DNA of 64,000 nt from Sphingopyxis witflariensis (GTDB lineage Bacteria; Pseudomonadota; Alphaproteobacteria; Sphingomonadales; Sphingomonadaceae): positions 1-64,000 of the forward strand of contig NZ_NISJ01000011.1 of NCBI RefSeq assembly GCF_002205635.1, in the 5' to 3' direction. Shown piece after piece: positions 7,279 to 15,734 of this stretch. The notes beneath the pieces are model-generated. The model worked only from the letters and a program-made list of their open reading frames with translations. It made no database searches and was not told the origin of the DNA. Position 1 is the first letter of the stretch; the number at the start of each line of letters is the position of its first letter. Position numbers and translations under genes: made by a program.

Positions 7279-8682
7279 TCAATCCCCCGTCAAGATCCGG
7301 TCGACGAGTTCCTTCACCGTCGGGGTGAAGTTGTTCGAGTAAAAGGGATCGGTCTTGAAGTTGAATGCGGCATGGCCCGCAAACATCAGATTGTCCTCGG
7401 GATCGCCGCCGTGGGCGATGTCCTGGAGCGTCTTCTGGATGCAGAAGCTGCGCGGGTCGGCGAGGTAGCCGGTGGTGTAATCATCATGGTCCTTCCACGA
7501 CGAGAAACCGCAATGCGACAGGCAGCCCATGCAGTCGGTCTGATCCTTGCGGATCGTCGCCTTTGATTCCTCGGTGACGAAGACGACCGTATTGTCGGGG
7601 GTCTTCAGCGCCTCGGTATAGCCTTCGGCCGCCCAATCGCGGGCGCGGGCGCGGTCGTGCGGCGTGACCCAGAAATTCTTGCCCTTCACCCCCACGTCGA
7701 GCTGGACGATATGATCGCCCGCTTCCTGCTTCGAGTAAGGAATCTGGCGTTCCGAACGCGCTTCGAGATCGCGCAGGAAGGGCGTGCGCACTGCGCTCGA
7801 GTAAAAACCCGTCGGCGAGAAGCGATGGAGCAGCACGTCACCATCGTCGAGGGTGCGGAGGCGATCCTTCCACGCCTGCGGGATCGGGCTTTCTTCGGTG
7901 AGCAGCGGGCGGGTGCCGAACTGGAAGACGATCTGGCCCAGCTCGGGATTTTCGATCCAGTTGTCCCAATCGCGCAGATACCAGACGCCGCCGGCCATCA
8001 CGATCGGCACGCTGTCAGCAATGCCCTCGGCGCGCATGACGTCGCGCAGCGCCTTGACGCGCGGATAGGGATCCTGCGGGACCAGCGGATCTTCGGCATT
8101 CGACAGGCCATTATGGCCGCCCGCGAGCCAGGGATCTTCGTAAACCACCGCGCCCAGAAGTTGGGGCACCTTGTGATAGGCGCGCTTCCAGAGCGCGCGA
8201 AAGGCACGGCCCGAACTGACGATCGGCAAATAGAGGACATTGTGGCGCTCGGCGATTTCGCTGAGCTTATAGGGCATACCCGCGCCGCAGGTGACGCCGG
8301 CAACCATTCCCTTGGTCTGTGCCAGCACGCCTTCGAGGATCTGCTGCGCGCCGCCCATTTCCCAGAGCACGTTGATGTTGATCGCGCCCTTGCCGCCCGC
8401 GATCTCATGCGCGCGCTTGACCTGTTCGACCGCCCCGGCGATCGCATATTCGATCAGCTCTTCATGGCGTTCCTTGCGTGTCAGCGCGTTATAGATCTGC
8501 GGAACGATCTTGCCTTCGGCGTCATAGCTGTCGGCGTTGACCGCCGAAACGGTGCCGATGCCGCCCGCAGCGGCCCAGGCGCCGCTCGACATATGGTTGG
8601 TCGCCGAAACGCCCTTCCCGCCCTCGACCAGCGGCCAGACTTCGCGTCCGCCGTAAAGGATGGGCTTCAAACCTTTGAACAC
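7279..8682 (-). CDS. Nitronate-monooxygenase-family flavin oxidoreductase with C-terminal cysteine cluster
   Basis: This 467-residue protein belongs to the FMN-dependent 2-nitropropane dioxygenase/nitronate monooxygenase superfamily. Family features include the phosphate-binding glycine-rich segments (VAGVTCGAGMPYKL, IVMAGGVWYLRDW) and GAVVYEDPWLAGGHNG. It is about 100 residues longer than a typical nitronate monooxygenase. The extra C-terminal third contains TDCMGCLSHCGF followed by a Cys in RSFCIQ, a possible Fe-S or zinc site. I chose the GTG at 8682, which has AGAGG about 8 bases upstream and starts VFKGLKPILYGG; the ATG at 8769 has no ribosome site. The physiological substrate is unknown. 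Confidence 0.82.
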   Translation of the reverse strand: MFKGLKPILYGGREVWPLVEGGKGVSATNHMSSGAWAAAGGIGTVSAVNADSYDAEGKIVPQIYNALTRKERHEELIEYAIAGAVEQVKRAHEIAGGKGAININVLWEMGGAQQILEGVLAQTKGMVAGVTCGAGMPYKLSEIAERHNVLYLPIVSSGRAFRALWKRAYHKVPQLLGAVVYEDPWLAGGHNGLSNAEDPLVPQDPYPRVKALRDVMRAEGIADSVPIVMAGGVWYLRDWDNWIENPELGQIVFQFGTRPLLTEESPIPQAWKDRLRTLDDGDVLLHRFSPTGFYSSAVRTPFLRDLEARSERQIPYSKQEAGDHIVQLDVGVKGKNFWVTPHDRARARDWAAEGYTEALKTPDNTVVFVTEESKATIRKDQTDCMGCLSHCGFSSWKDHDDYTTGYLADPRSFCIQKTLQDIAHGGDPEDNLMFAGHAAFNFKTDPFYSNNFTPTVKELVDRILTGD

Positions 8683-8781
8683 GTGTAACCTCTTTCTCTC
8701 CACCGGCTGCCTGCCGCAGACCGGTCCCCGGTAGCCTTTCCGTAAGCGGAAGCCGGCCATGAAAGTCAATGGGTGCCCCGC

Positions 8782-9906
8782 CTAATTCCCCGAGAACAGG
8801 CGGCGTCCCCCAAGGGCGCGACCATAGAGATTTTCATAGGCGGCGACCATGGTAGATTCGTCGAAACGTTCGGCGGCGGCACGGCGGTTCGCGGCGCCGA
8901 TCCGCGCACGCAAGCCCGAATCGCCCACCATATCGGTCAGCGCGGCGCGGAAACCGCCCTCGTCGGCGACAATGAAGCGGCGGTTGTCGGGCGCGACCAT
9001 CGCCGCGACATCGCCGACGTCGGGGCTGACGACGGGCAGTCCCGCCGCCATCGCCTCGATCACCGCGATCGGCTGCTGCTCGCTCTGCGACGACAGCGCG
9101 AGCAGGTCGAAATGGCCGATCCAGCGCGACGGTTCAGCCATGAAACCTGGCATCACCAGCCGGTCGGCCATGCCGCAAGCGGCGGCTTCGGAAAGGATCT
9201 CCCCGCGTTCGGGCCCCTCGCCGACGATCACCAAACGGATATGCGCGGGCAGCAGCGCCACCGCGCGGACGAGGCGCGGCAGATCCTTGACCTTGCGCAG
9301 CCCGGCGACAGTGCCGACGATCACCTCGCCTTCGCGGCGTTCGAGCCCAGGAATTGCGGCGGTCGGCGCGCCCGCATAGGCAGCGACATCGATGCCGTTG
9401 CGGATCATCTGTGTGCGCCGCCGTGCGCCCCACTCATCGGCGGCGATCCGCTGCAGCAGCGCCGACGGCACCACCAGCGCCTCGGCGGTGGGCAGCGCGA
9501 GGCGACGGAACGCATTGCGTTTCCAGTTGCGGCGGACGCTTTCATCCTCGTTGAAGCCATCCTCATGGTGGATCAACGGCGGCAGATCACGGAACGGCGC
9601 GAACAGGCGGTGCGCCATCACCCCGTCCATCGATCCCCAATTATAGCTGAGCACCAGGTCGAAGCGCTGCATATAGCGCGCAAGATCGCGGTAGCGCGCC
9701 GGTCCCGGCTTGCCATGCAGCGGCGGAGCATCGGCGGGAAATGCGACGTCAATGTCGGGAGCGATCGCATCGCGCGCGCCCAGCGCGTCGGGGACCGCCG
9801 ACAGGATCGTATGGCTCGCCCGCGACCCCATCAAATTCATCAGGCGAACCGCGCGCGCTTCCTTGCCACCCAGCGAAAAGCTGGAATGGAGGTGCAGCAG
9901 GCGCAT
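8782..9906 (-). CDS. Family 4-type glycosyltransferase
   Basis: This is a 374-residue GT-B glycosyltransferase. The N-terminal domain opens with LHLHSSFSLGGKEARAV, a common donor-fold start. The C-terminal domain has IVGTVAGLRKVKDLPRLVRA, VGEGPERGEIL, and the nucleotide-sugar segment SEQQPIAVIEAMAAGLPVV with the conserved E-x7-E-like arrangement. It probably transfers a sugar to a surface glycan or lipid; acceptor unknown. The start is either ATG 9906 (chosen) or a GTG at 9927 whose GTGA overlaps the stop of the upstream hydrolase gene, which would couple the two genes. Confidence 0.85.
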   Translation of the reverse strand: MRLLHLHSSFSLGGKEARAVRLMNLMGSRASHTILSAVPDALGARDAIAPDIDVAFPADAPPLHGKPGPARYRDLARYMQRFDLVLSYNWGSMDGVMAHRLFAPFRDLPPLIHHEDGFNEDESVRRNWKRNAFRRLALPTAEALVVPSALLQRIAADEWGARRRTQMIRNGIDVAAYAGAPTAAIPGLERREGEVIVGTVAGLRKVKDLPRLVRAVALLPAHIRLVIVGEGPERGEILSEAAACGMADRLVMPGFMAEPSRWIGHFDLLALSSQSEQQPIAVIEAMAAGLPVVSPDVGDVAAMVAPDNRRFIVADEGGFRAALTDMVGDSGLRARIGAANRRAAAERFDESTMVAAYENLYGRALGGRRLFSGN

Positions 9907-9923
9907 AGGAGCGCGCGGATCGG

Positions 9924-10895
9924 TCACGCCGCGGGCAGCTCCGCCACCCACTGCCCGATCGCGGTGCGCGCCTTGGCCTCGTCCATTGTCGGCGCATGAC
10001 CGACCCCCGGCACTTCGACCAGCCGCGCCTTCGGCAGCATTTTCGCCATTTTCTGTGCCGCGGGCTTCGCCAAAATGTCCGACAAGGCTCCGCGCAGGAT
10101 CAGCACCGGAATATCGCCGAGGCTTTGCCAGGCGGGCCACAGGTCGAAACCGGCCTCGCTGCCCGCCATGCGCAGCGGCGCCGCGATCTGCTTGTCATAA
10201 TCGGCAACGATGCGCCCCTCGGCGGTCAGGCGGTGGGTACGCTTGGTGATACGCAACCAGTCGTGAAGGCCATAGGCGGGATAGATGGCGGCGTTGAGTT
10301 CGGCATAGGCGCGGGCCGCGTGCATCCAGGTCGGCTGTCCGCCGCCGACGCCGATATAGTCGCGGATGCGGTCGAGCCCCGCTTTTTCCAGTTCGGGCCC
10401 GACATCGTTGAGCAGCGCGCCAACCAGCCGCCCGGGCAGGCTCGCCGCCATCAGCATCGACACGATCCCACCGAGCGACGTCCCGACGGTCGCAAAGCGG
10501 GTGATCGCCAGTTCGTCGAGCAGCGCGACGACGTCCTGTACATAGGTCAGCGGGACATAGGTCATCGGGTCCTTGGCGAAGGCACTTTCGCCGCGGCCGC
10601 GAAATTCGATAACGATGGTACGCCGATATTGCGCAAGAAACGGCGCCAGATCTTCGAAATCGCGAGCATTGCGGGCAAGGCCGGGCATGCACAGGATCGG
10701 CGGCGCATCCTCCGCGCCCTCGGGTCCGGGATAGACGCGCGCGTGCAGGCGCACGCCGTCGCCCGACCACCAATAATGGTCCGACCAGTCGCGGCGCCCA
10801 TCACGCTGGACTTCCTGCTTGACCGAAATAGCGCGTCCCCTTCTTCGCTCGTCATCCCGGCGTCTATCGCCAACCACATGGCCGGTGCAAGCCAT
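9924..10895 (-). CDS. Alpha/beta-fold hydrolase
   Basis: This approximately 323-residue alpha/beta hydrolase has the oxyanion region PILCMPGLARNARDF, the motif EFRGRGESA, the nucleophile elbow GTSLGG and the C-terminal catalytic His in VPGVGHAPTMDE. The conserved opening is DHYWWSGDGVRLHARVYPGP. The start is uncertain: between ATG 10895 and that conserved opening there is only a GTG and no good ribosome site. It shares a short intergenic region with the divergent astD-like gene and is followed at 15-18 bases, or overlapped, by the glycosyltransferase gene. Substrate not known; a lactone or ester hydrolase is likely. Confidence 0.82.
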   Translation of the reverse strand: MACTGHVVGDRRRDDERRRGRAISVKQEVQRDGRRDWSDHYWWSGDGVRLHARVYPGPEGAEDAPPILCMPGLARNARDFEDLAPFLAQYRRTIVIEFRGRGESAFAKDPMTYVPLTYVQDVVALLDELAITRFATVGTSLGGIVSMLMAASLPGRLVGALLNDVGPELEKAGLDRIRDYIGVGGGQPTWMHAARAYAELNAAIYPAYGLHDWLRITKRTHRLTAEGRIVADYDKQIAAPLRMAGSEAGFDLWPAWQSLGDIPVLILRGALSDILAKPAAQKMAKMLPKARLVEVPGVGHAPTMDEAKARTAIGQWVAELPAA

Positions 10896-10959
10896 CCCTC
10901 GCGCTGTGCGGCCTGACAGGTTGCCGCTACCCGCTTTCACCGATAAGAGGCTTGCGACC

Positions 10960-12411
10960 ATGACCGAAATACTGGTTTCCCACGAACCCGCGACCGGCGA
11001 AGAGCTGTGGCGCCGCGCCGCCAGCGATGTCGATGCGGAGGTCGAGATCGCGCGCCGCGCCTGGCCCGAATGGGCGTCGAAATCGGTTGCTTTCCGTACG
11101 GAGACGATGCGCCGCTTTGCCAATCAGGTGAAGGCGGAGGGCGAAAAGCTGGCCGACCTGATCGCGCGCGAAACCGGCAAACCTCTGTGGGAAGCCCGCG
11201 CCGAAGTCGAATCCGTCGCGAACAAGGTCGATATTTCGGTCAAGGCCTATGCCGAACGCACCTCCAACCGCCGGATCGAGGGCGCGATGGGGCTGCGCAA
11301 TGCGGTGCGGCACAAACCGCACGGCACGCTCGCCGTCCTCGGCCCCTATAATTTCCCGGCGCATCTGCCGAACGGCCATATCGTCCCCGCGCTGATCGCG
11401 GGCAATTCGGTGCTGTTCAAGCCGTCGGAAAAGACGCCCGCGACCGGCGCGATGCTGGTCGATCTGTTCCACGCCGCGGGGGTTCCGCCGGAGGTGCTAC
11501 GCCTCGTCGTCGGCGGTCCTGAAACGGGCAAGGCGCTCGCAGGGCATCCCGATCTCGACGGACTGCTCTTCACCGGATCGGCGCGCACCGGGCTCGCGCT
11601 CAACCGCCAGTTCGCGAACCGTCCCGACAAGATTCTTGCGCTCGAAATGGGCGGAAACAACCCGATCGTCGTCTGGGACACCCCCGATCTGCGGACCGCG
11701 GCGACGATCGTCGTCCAGTCGGCTTTCCTGAGCGCCGGGCAGCGATGCAGCAATGCACGGCGGCTGATCGTCCGCGACAGCATGGCCGACCAACTGGTTG
11801 CCGAGGTGCGCGACCTGACCAATCGCCTGATCGTCGACCATCCCCACGCCGACCCAGTGCCCTATATGGGGCCGGTGATCGACAATGAGGCCGCCGACGG
11901 TCTGACCGAAAGTTTCCTGATCCTGATGTCGAATGGCGGTCAGGTGATCCGCCATATGACGCGTCCCGTCGCCGACCGCCCCTTTCTGACGCCCGGTATC
12001 ATCGACGTCACCGCGATGGCCGAGCGCCCCGATATCGAGCTGTTCGGCCCGCTTTTGCAGGTCATCCGCGTCGACAGTTTCGAGGCGGCGATCGCCGAAG
12101 CAAATAACACCGCCTTTGGCCTGTCCGCCGCGCTGATCGGCGGCACCCCGCAGCTTTACGACCAATATTGGGCCAATGCCCGCGCCGGGGTGATCAACTG
12201 GAATCGACCGACCAACGGCGCATCGTCGGCCGCGCCCTTCGGCGGCGTCGGCCTGTCGGGCAACCACCGGCCCAGCGCCTTTTACGCCGCCGATTATTGC
12301 GCCTATCCGGTCGCAAGTTCGGAAAGCGACACGCTGCGCGCATCGATCGGCGTCGGCCTGCGCGATGACGAGCGCGACGCGCCGAAGCTGGTGCGCAAGG
12401 GCTTTCTCTAG
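10960..12411 (+). CDS. astD: Succinylglutamate-semialdehyde dehydrogenase-like aldehyde dehydrogenase
   Basis: At 483 residues it has the AstD-type signatures YNFPAHLPNGHIVPALIAGN, general base Glu in LEMGGNNP, nucleophile Cys in SAGQRCSNARR and C-terminal PFGGVGLSGNHRPSAFYAADY. In arginine catabolism AstD oxidises N-succinylglutamate semialdehyde to N-succinylglutamate. No other ast genes are in the window, so either the rest of the pathway is elsewhere or this paralogue serves another semialdehyde. ATG at 10960 follows ATAAGAGGCTTGCGACC. A palindromic repeat lies just downstream. Confidence 0.85.
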   Translation: MTEILVSHEPATGEELWRRAASDVDAEVEIARRAWPEWASKSVAFRTETMRRFANQVKAEGEKLADLIARETGKPLWEARAEVESVANKVDISVKAYAERTSNRRIEGAMGLRNAVRHKPHGTLAVLGPYNFPAHLPNGHIVPALIAGNSVLFKPSEKTPATGAMLVDLFHAAGVPPEVLRLVVGGPETGKALAGHPDLDGLLFTGSARTGLALNRQFANRPDKILALEMGGNNPIVVWDTPDLRTAATIVVQSAFLSAGQRCSNARRLIVRDSMADQLVAEVRDLTNRLIVDHPHADPVPYMGPVIDNEAADGLTESFLILMSNGGQVIRHMTRPVADRPFLTPGIIDVTAMAERPDIELFGPLLQVIRVDSFEAAIAEANNTAFGLSAALIGGTPQLYDQYWANARAGVINWNRPTNGASSAAPFGGVGLSGNHRPSAFYAADYCAYPVASSESDTLRASIGVGLRDDERDAPKLVRKGFL

Positions 12412-12453
12412 CGCGGCTTCGTGGGGCACGATCTCCGCATAATTGCGCCCTTT

Positions 12454-12526
12454 CGTCACTCCGGACTTGATCCGGGGTCCACTCCTGCGCCGAAGGCATG
12501 GACCCCGGATCAAGTCCGGGGTGACG
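12454..12526. repeat. Intergenic palindrome, CCGGACTTGATCCGGGG family
   Basis: A long inverted repeat: CGTCACTCCGGACTTGATCC pairs with GGATCAAGTCCGGGGTGACG across a loop of about 30 bases. The same palindrome family appears at 3373-3464 and 21458-21533. It separates astD from cobA and may cap the astD transcript. Confidence 0.8.
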
Positions 12527-12613
12527 AAGGAAAAGGGCCCGCTGAAGTTTGCCTTCACCGGGGGCAAAAAAGCCTGCTTTGCCATCTGGACGGCGGCACG
12601 CCATTTCCGCCTC

Positions 12614-13402
12614 ATGGACAAACATTCTCTCCCTTCAGGCAAGCTGTGGCTCGTCGGCGCCGGCCCCGGCGATCCCGACCTGTTGACGCTGCGCGCCGCG
12701 CACCTGCTCGAAAGCGCCGATATCGTCGTTCATGACGGTCTGGTCGGCGATGGCGTACTCGCCTTGATCCCGCCGCATGTGGAACGGATCTCGGTCGCCA
12801 AGCAGCGCAGCCGGCACACGATGAAGCAAGAATTGATCAACGAACTGCTCGTTCGCGAAACCCTCGCGGGCAAGCAGGTCGTGCGCCTGAAGGGCGGCGA
12901 TCCGTTTATTTTCGGACGCGGCGGCGAGGAACTCGATGCCGCGCGCGAAGCCGGTGTTGCGTGCGAGGTCGTCCCCGGCATCACCGCCGCCGCGGGCTGC
13001 GCCGCGCAGGCCGGGCTCCCCCTCACCCACCGCGAAGATGCGAGCGCGGTCAGCTTCGTCGCCGGCCAGTGCAAGGATCTGACCGATCAGGACTGGTCGG
13101 GCCTTGCGGGGCATGGCCGCACGCTCGTCATTTACATGGGCCTCGCGACGGCATCGGCGATCGCCGACAAGCTGATCGCCGACGGCGTGTCGCCGGATCT
13201 GCCCGTCGCGGTGATCGAGCGCGGCACCACCGCCGACGCCCGCGTCCTGCGCTCGCTGCTCACCGATCTGGGCGACCTTGTCCTCCGCGAAAAGGTCGCC
13301 AGCCCATCGCTCATCATCGTCGGCAAGGTCGCGGCGCGCGCCGATGCCCTCGACTGCCTGGGAACGCCGGGCGTTGCCGAACTCATAAAGGATTTTTCAT
13401 GA
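12614..13402 (+). CDS. cobA: Uroporphyrinogen-III C-methyltransferase (siroheme branch)
   Basis: This is a 262-residue SUMT that transfers two methyl groups from S-adenosylmethionine to uroporphyrinogen III to make precorrin-2, the precursor of siroheme. Family motifs are VGAGPGDPDLLTLRA near the start, VRLKGGDPFIFGRGGEE, and VVPGITAAAGCAAQAGLPLTHR. The gene opens an operon whose third product, sulfite reductase, needs siroheme, which supports siroheme rather than cobalamin as the purpose. The start at 12614 follows an open but repeat-derived extension. ATGA overlap with the next gene. Confidence 0.92.
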   Translation: MDKHSLPSGKLWLVGAGPGDPDLLTLRAAHLLESADIVVHDGLVGDGVLALIPPHVERISVAKQRSRHTMKQELINELLVRETLAGKQVVRLKGGDPFIFGRGGEELDAAREAGVACEVVPGITAAAGCAAQAGLPLTHREDASAVSFVAGQCKDLTDQDWSGLAGHGRTLVIYMGLATASAIADKLIADGVSPDLPVAVIERGTTADARVLRSLLTDLGDLVLREKVASPSLIIVGKVAARADALDCLGTPGVAELIKDFS

Positions 13403-13695
13403 AACTGCTGACGGGCAATGACCTGAAAACAGGATTTGTCACCTGGTGGACCGGCGCCGACTGGTCGCTGCATATCGAGGACGCCGCCGATGTCGGCGAG
13501 CAAGGCGAAGCCATTCTGGCCGCCGAGGAAGGCGCGCGCCGCGTCAATGCGCCCTATATCATCAAGGGCGAAGCAACCCCCGAGGGTCCGCGCCCCGCGC
13601 ATATCAAGGACCGCATCCGCGCGCTCGGCCCGACCGTGCGTCCCGACCTGACATTGAAACCCGCCGATCCTGCGGCCGGCGACTGGGTGATCTGA
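13399..13695 (+). CDS. DUF2849 protein of the sulfite-reductase operon
   Basis: This 98-residue small soluble protein starts MKLLTGNDLKTGFVTWWTG and includes the family pattern AEEGARRVNAPYIIKGEA. DUF2849 genes in alphaproteobacteria habitually stand just before cysI-type nitrite/sulfite reductase genes, as here; the biochemical role is not established. An AAAGGA ribosome site precedes the ATG, which overlaps the cobA stop as ATGA, and only one base separates it from cysI. Confidence 0.85.
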   Translation: MKLLTGNDLKTGFVTWWTGADWSLHIEDAADVGEQGEAILAAEEGARRVNAPYIIKGEATPEGPRPAHIKDRIRALGPTVRPDLTLKPADPAAGDWVI

Positions 13696-13696
13696 C

Positions 13697-15328
13697 ATGT
13701 ATAAATATGACGAATATGACCATGCGATGGTCGATGCCCGCGTTGCCGAGTTCAGCGACCAGGTCCGCCGCCGCCTTGCGGGCGAGATCACCGAGGATCA
13801 GTTCAAGCCGCTGCGGCTGATGAACGGCCTCTATCTTCAGCTCCACGCCTATATGCTGCGCGTCGCGGTGCCCTATGGCACGCTCGACAGCCGCCAGATG
13901 CACATGCTCGCGCATATCGCGCGCAAATATGACCGCGATTATGGCCATTTCACCACCCGCCAGAATATCCAATATAACTGGATCAAGCTGGAAGATGCGC
14001 CCGCGATCCTCGAAGATCTGGCATCGGTCGAGATGCACGCGATCCAGACGAGCGGCAATTGCATCCGCAACATCAGTTCCGACCAGTGGGCCGGTGCCGC
14101 TGCCGACGAGATCACCGATCCGCGTCCGTGGGCCGAATTGCTGCGTCAGTGGTCGAGCTTCCACCCGGAATTCAGCTATTTGCCGCGCAAGTTTAAAATT
14201 GCGGTGATTGCGGCCGAGGAAGATCGCGCCGCGATGCGCCTCCATGACATCGGCATCCAGCTCGTCGAGAAGGACGGTGTCCATGGCGCCGCTTTCTATG
14301 TCGGCGGCGGCATGGGCCGCACCCCGATGATCGCACCGCTGATCAAGGAATTTGTGCCGCTTGAGGATATGCTGAGCTATGCCGAGGCATGCCTGCGCGT
14401 CTACAATCGCTACGGCCGCCGCGACAATATCTACAAGGCGCGGATCAAGATCCTGATCCACGAGCTGGGCGCGGATGAATATCGCCGCCAGGTCGAGGAA
14501 GAATTCGCCCATGTAAAGTCGCTGGGCATCGACCCGCCGAAGGCCGAATTCGACCGCATTGCGGCGCAATTCGCGATGCCGCCGCTCGACGCTTCGGCGC
14601 CCGACGCGATCGATCGCAGCGATCCCGACTTTGCCGTCTGGGTCGACCAGAATGTCGCGAAGCACAAGGTTTCGGGTCATGCGATCGTCAACATCAGCCT
14701 GAAGCCTGTCGACGGCATCCCCGGCGATGCCTCATCGGCGCAGATCGACCTGATGGCCGACTTGGCCGAGAAATACAGCCATGACGAGTTGCGCGTCACC
14801 CATGCGCAGAACATCGTGCTGCCGCACGTCCGCAAGGCCGATCTCTATGCCGTGTGGCAGGCACTCGACGCCGCGGGTCTCGCGACGCCGAACCTCGACC
14901 TGATCAGCGATATCATTGCCTGCCCCGGGCTCGACTATTGCAGCCTCGCCAATGCGCGCTCGATCCCGGTTGCACAGAAGATTGCAAAGCGCTTCGCCGA
15001 TCCGGTGCGCCAGCGCGATCTGGGTGAGCTCAAGCTCAAGATTTCGGGCTGCATCAACGCCTGCGGCCACCATCATGCCGGCCATATCGGCATCCTGGGC
15101 GTCGACCGCAAAGGCACCGAAAACTACCAGCTGTCGCTCGGCGGTTCGGGCGCAGAGGATGTGAGCCTCGGCACGATCACAGGCCCCGGGTTCGACGAGG
15201 ATGGCGTGGTCGATGCGATCGAGCGCGTCACGGACAAATATCTTGAGACCCGCACTGAGGGCGAACGCTTCGTCGACACCTTCCGCCGCGTCGGCATGGC
15301 CCCGTTCAAGGAGGCGATCTATGGTTGA
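13697..15328 (+). CDS. cysI: Assimilatory sulfite reductase hemoprotein (siroheme/4Fe-4S)
   Basis: At 543 residues this is a full-length nitrite/sulfite reductase family protein. It reduces sulfite to sulfide by six electrons in the cytoplasm. The sequence shows the two ferredoxin-like half-domain repeats, TTRQN at 86-90 and TSGNCIRN near 118-125. The Fe4S4-siroheme cysteines are Cys409/Cys415 (CPGLDYC) and Cys452/Cys456 (CINAC). A nitrite-reducing role cannot be excluded from sequence, but the adjoining cysH and cobA genes argue for sulfite. The DUF934 gene overlaps its end by 8 bases. Confidence 0.93.
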   Translation: MYKYDEYDHAMVDARVAEFSDQVRRRLAGEITEDQFKPLRLMNGLYLQLHAYMLRVAVPYGTLDSRQMHMLAHIARKYDRDYGHFTTRQNIQYNWIKLEDAPAILEDLASVEMHAIQTSGNCIRNISSDQWAGAAADEITDPRPWAELLRQWSSFHPEFSYLPRKFKIAVIAAEEDRAAMRLHDIGIQLVEKDGVHGAAFYVGGGMGRTPMIAPLIKEFVPLEDMLSYAEACLRVYNRYGRRDNIYKARIKILIHELGADEYRRQVEEEFAHVKSLGIDPPKAEFDRIAAQFAMPPLDASAPDAIDRSDPDFAVWVDQNVAKHKVSGHAIVNISLKPVDGIPGDASSAQIDLMADLAEKYSHDELRVTHAQNIVLPHVRKADLYAVWQALDAAGLATPNLDLISDIIACPGLDYCSLANARSIPVAQKIAKRFADPVRQRDLGELKLKISGCINACGHHHAGHIGILGVDRKGTENYQLSLGGSGAEDVSLGTITGPGFDEDGVVDAIERVTDKYLETRTEGERFVDTFRRVGMAPFKEAIYG

Positions 15329-15734
15329 GCATATCCACAGCGACGGCGAAGAACCCGCAGTCACCCTCGACGCCTTCCTCGAACAGTCGAACGCGACCGC
15401 GGTACGACTCGAGCCCGACGAGGATGCGCGCGCGCTAATCCCCTTTCTCGACCGGCTTGCGCTGATCGAGGTCGCCTTTCCCAAGTTCCGCGACGGCCGC
15501 GGCTATTCGTCGGCACGCATCCTGCGCGAGGCGGGCTACACTGGCGAATTGCGCGCGCAGGGCGACGTTCTGGTCGACCAGATCGCCTATTTGAAGCGCT
15601 GCGGCTTCGACAGCTTCGCGCCCGAAAAGTCGCTCAATCCCGACGATGTCGAAGCCGCGCTGACGCGCTGGCCCGAACATTATCAGGGCGCCGCCGATGG
15701 CGCCGTGCCGATATGGAAATTGCGTCATGGCTAG
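15321..15734 (+). CDS. DUF934 protein, cysI-cysH linked
   Basis: This 137-residue protein shows the DUF934 core LALIEVAFPKFRDGRGYSSA-RILREAGYTGELRA-GDVLVDQIAYLKRCGFDSF. The family is found next to cysI and cysH in proteobacteria and has been suggested to support electron supply to sulfite reductase, but I know of no firm mechanism. A perfect AAGGAGG ribosome site sits inside the end of cysI, and the gene overlaps both neighbours by 8 bases, so the three are translationally coupled. Confidence 0.88.
   Translation: MVEHIHSDGEEPAVTLDAFLEQSNATAVRLEPDEDARALIPFLDRLALIEVAFPKFRDGRGYSSARILREAGYTGELRAQGDVLVDQIAYLKRCGFDSFAPEKSLNPDDVEAALTRWPEHYQGAADGAVPIWKLRHG

Noticed and set aside
12412-12613. Riboswitch upstream of cobA
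   Set aside because: The structured sequence there is the palindromic repeat of a family also present elsewhere in unrelated gaps; no cobalamin-box elements were seen.
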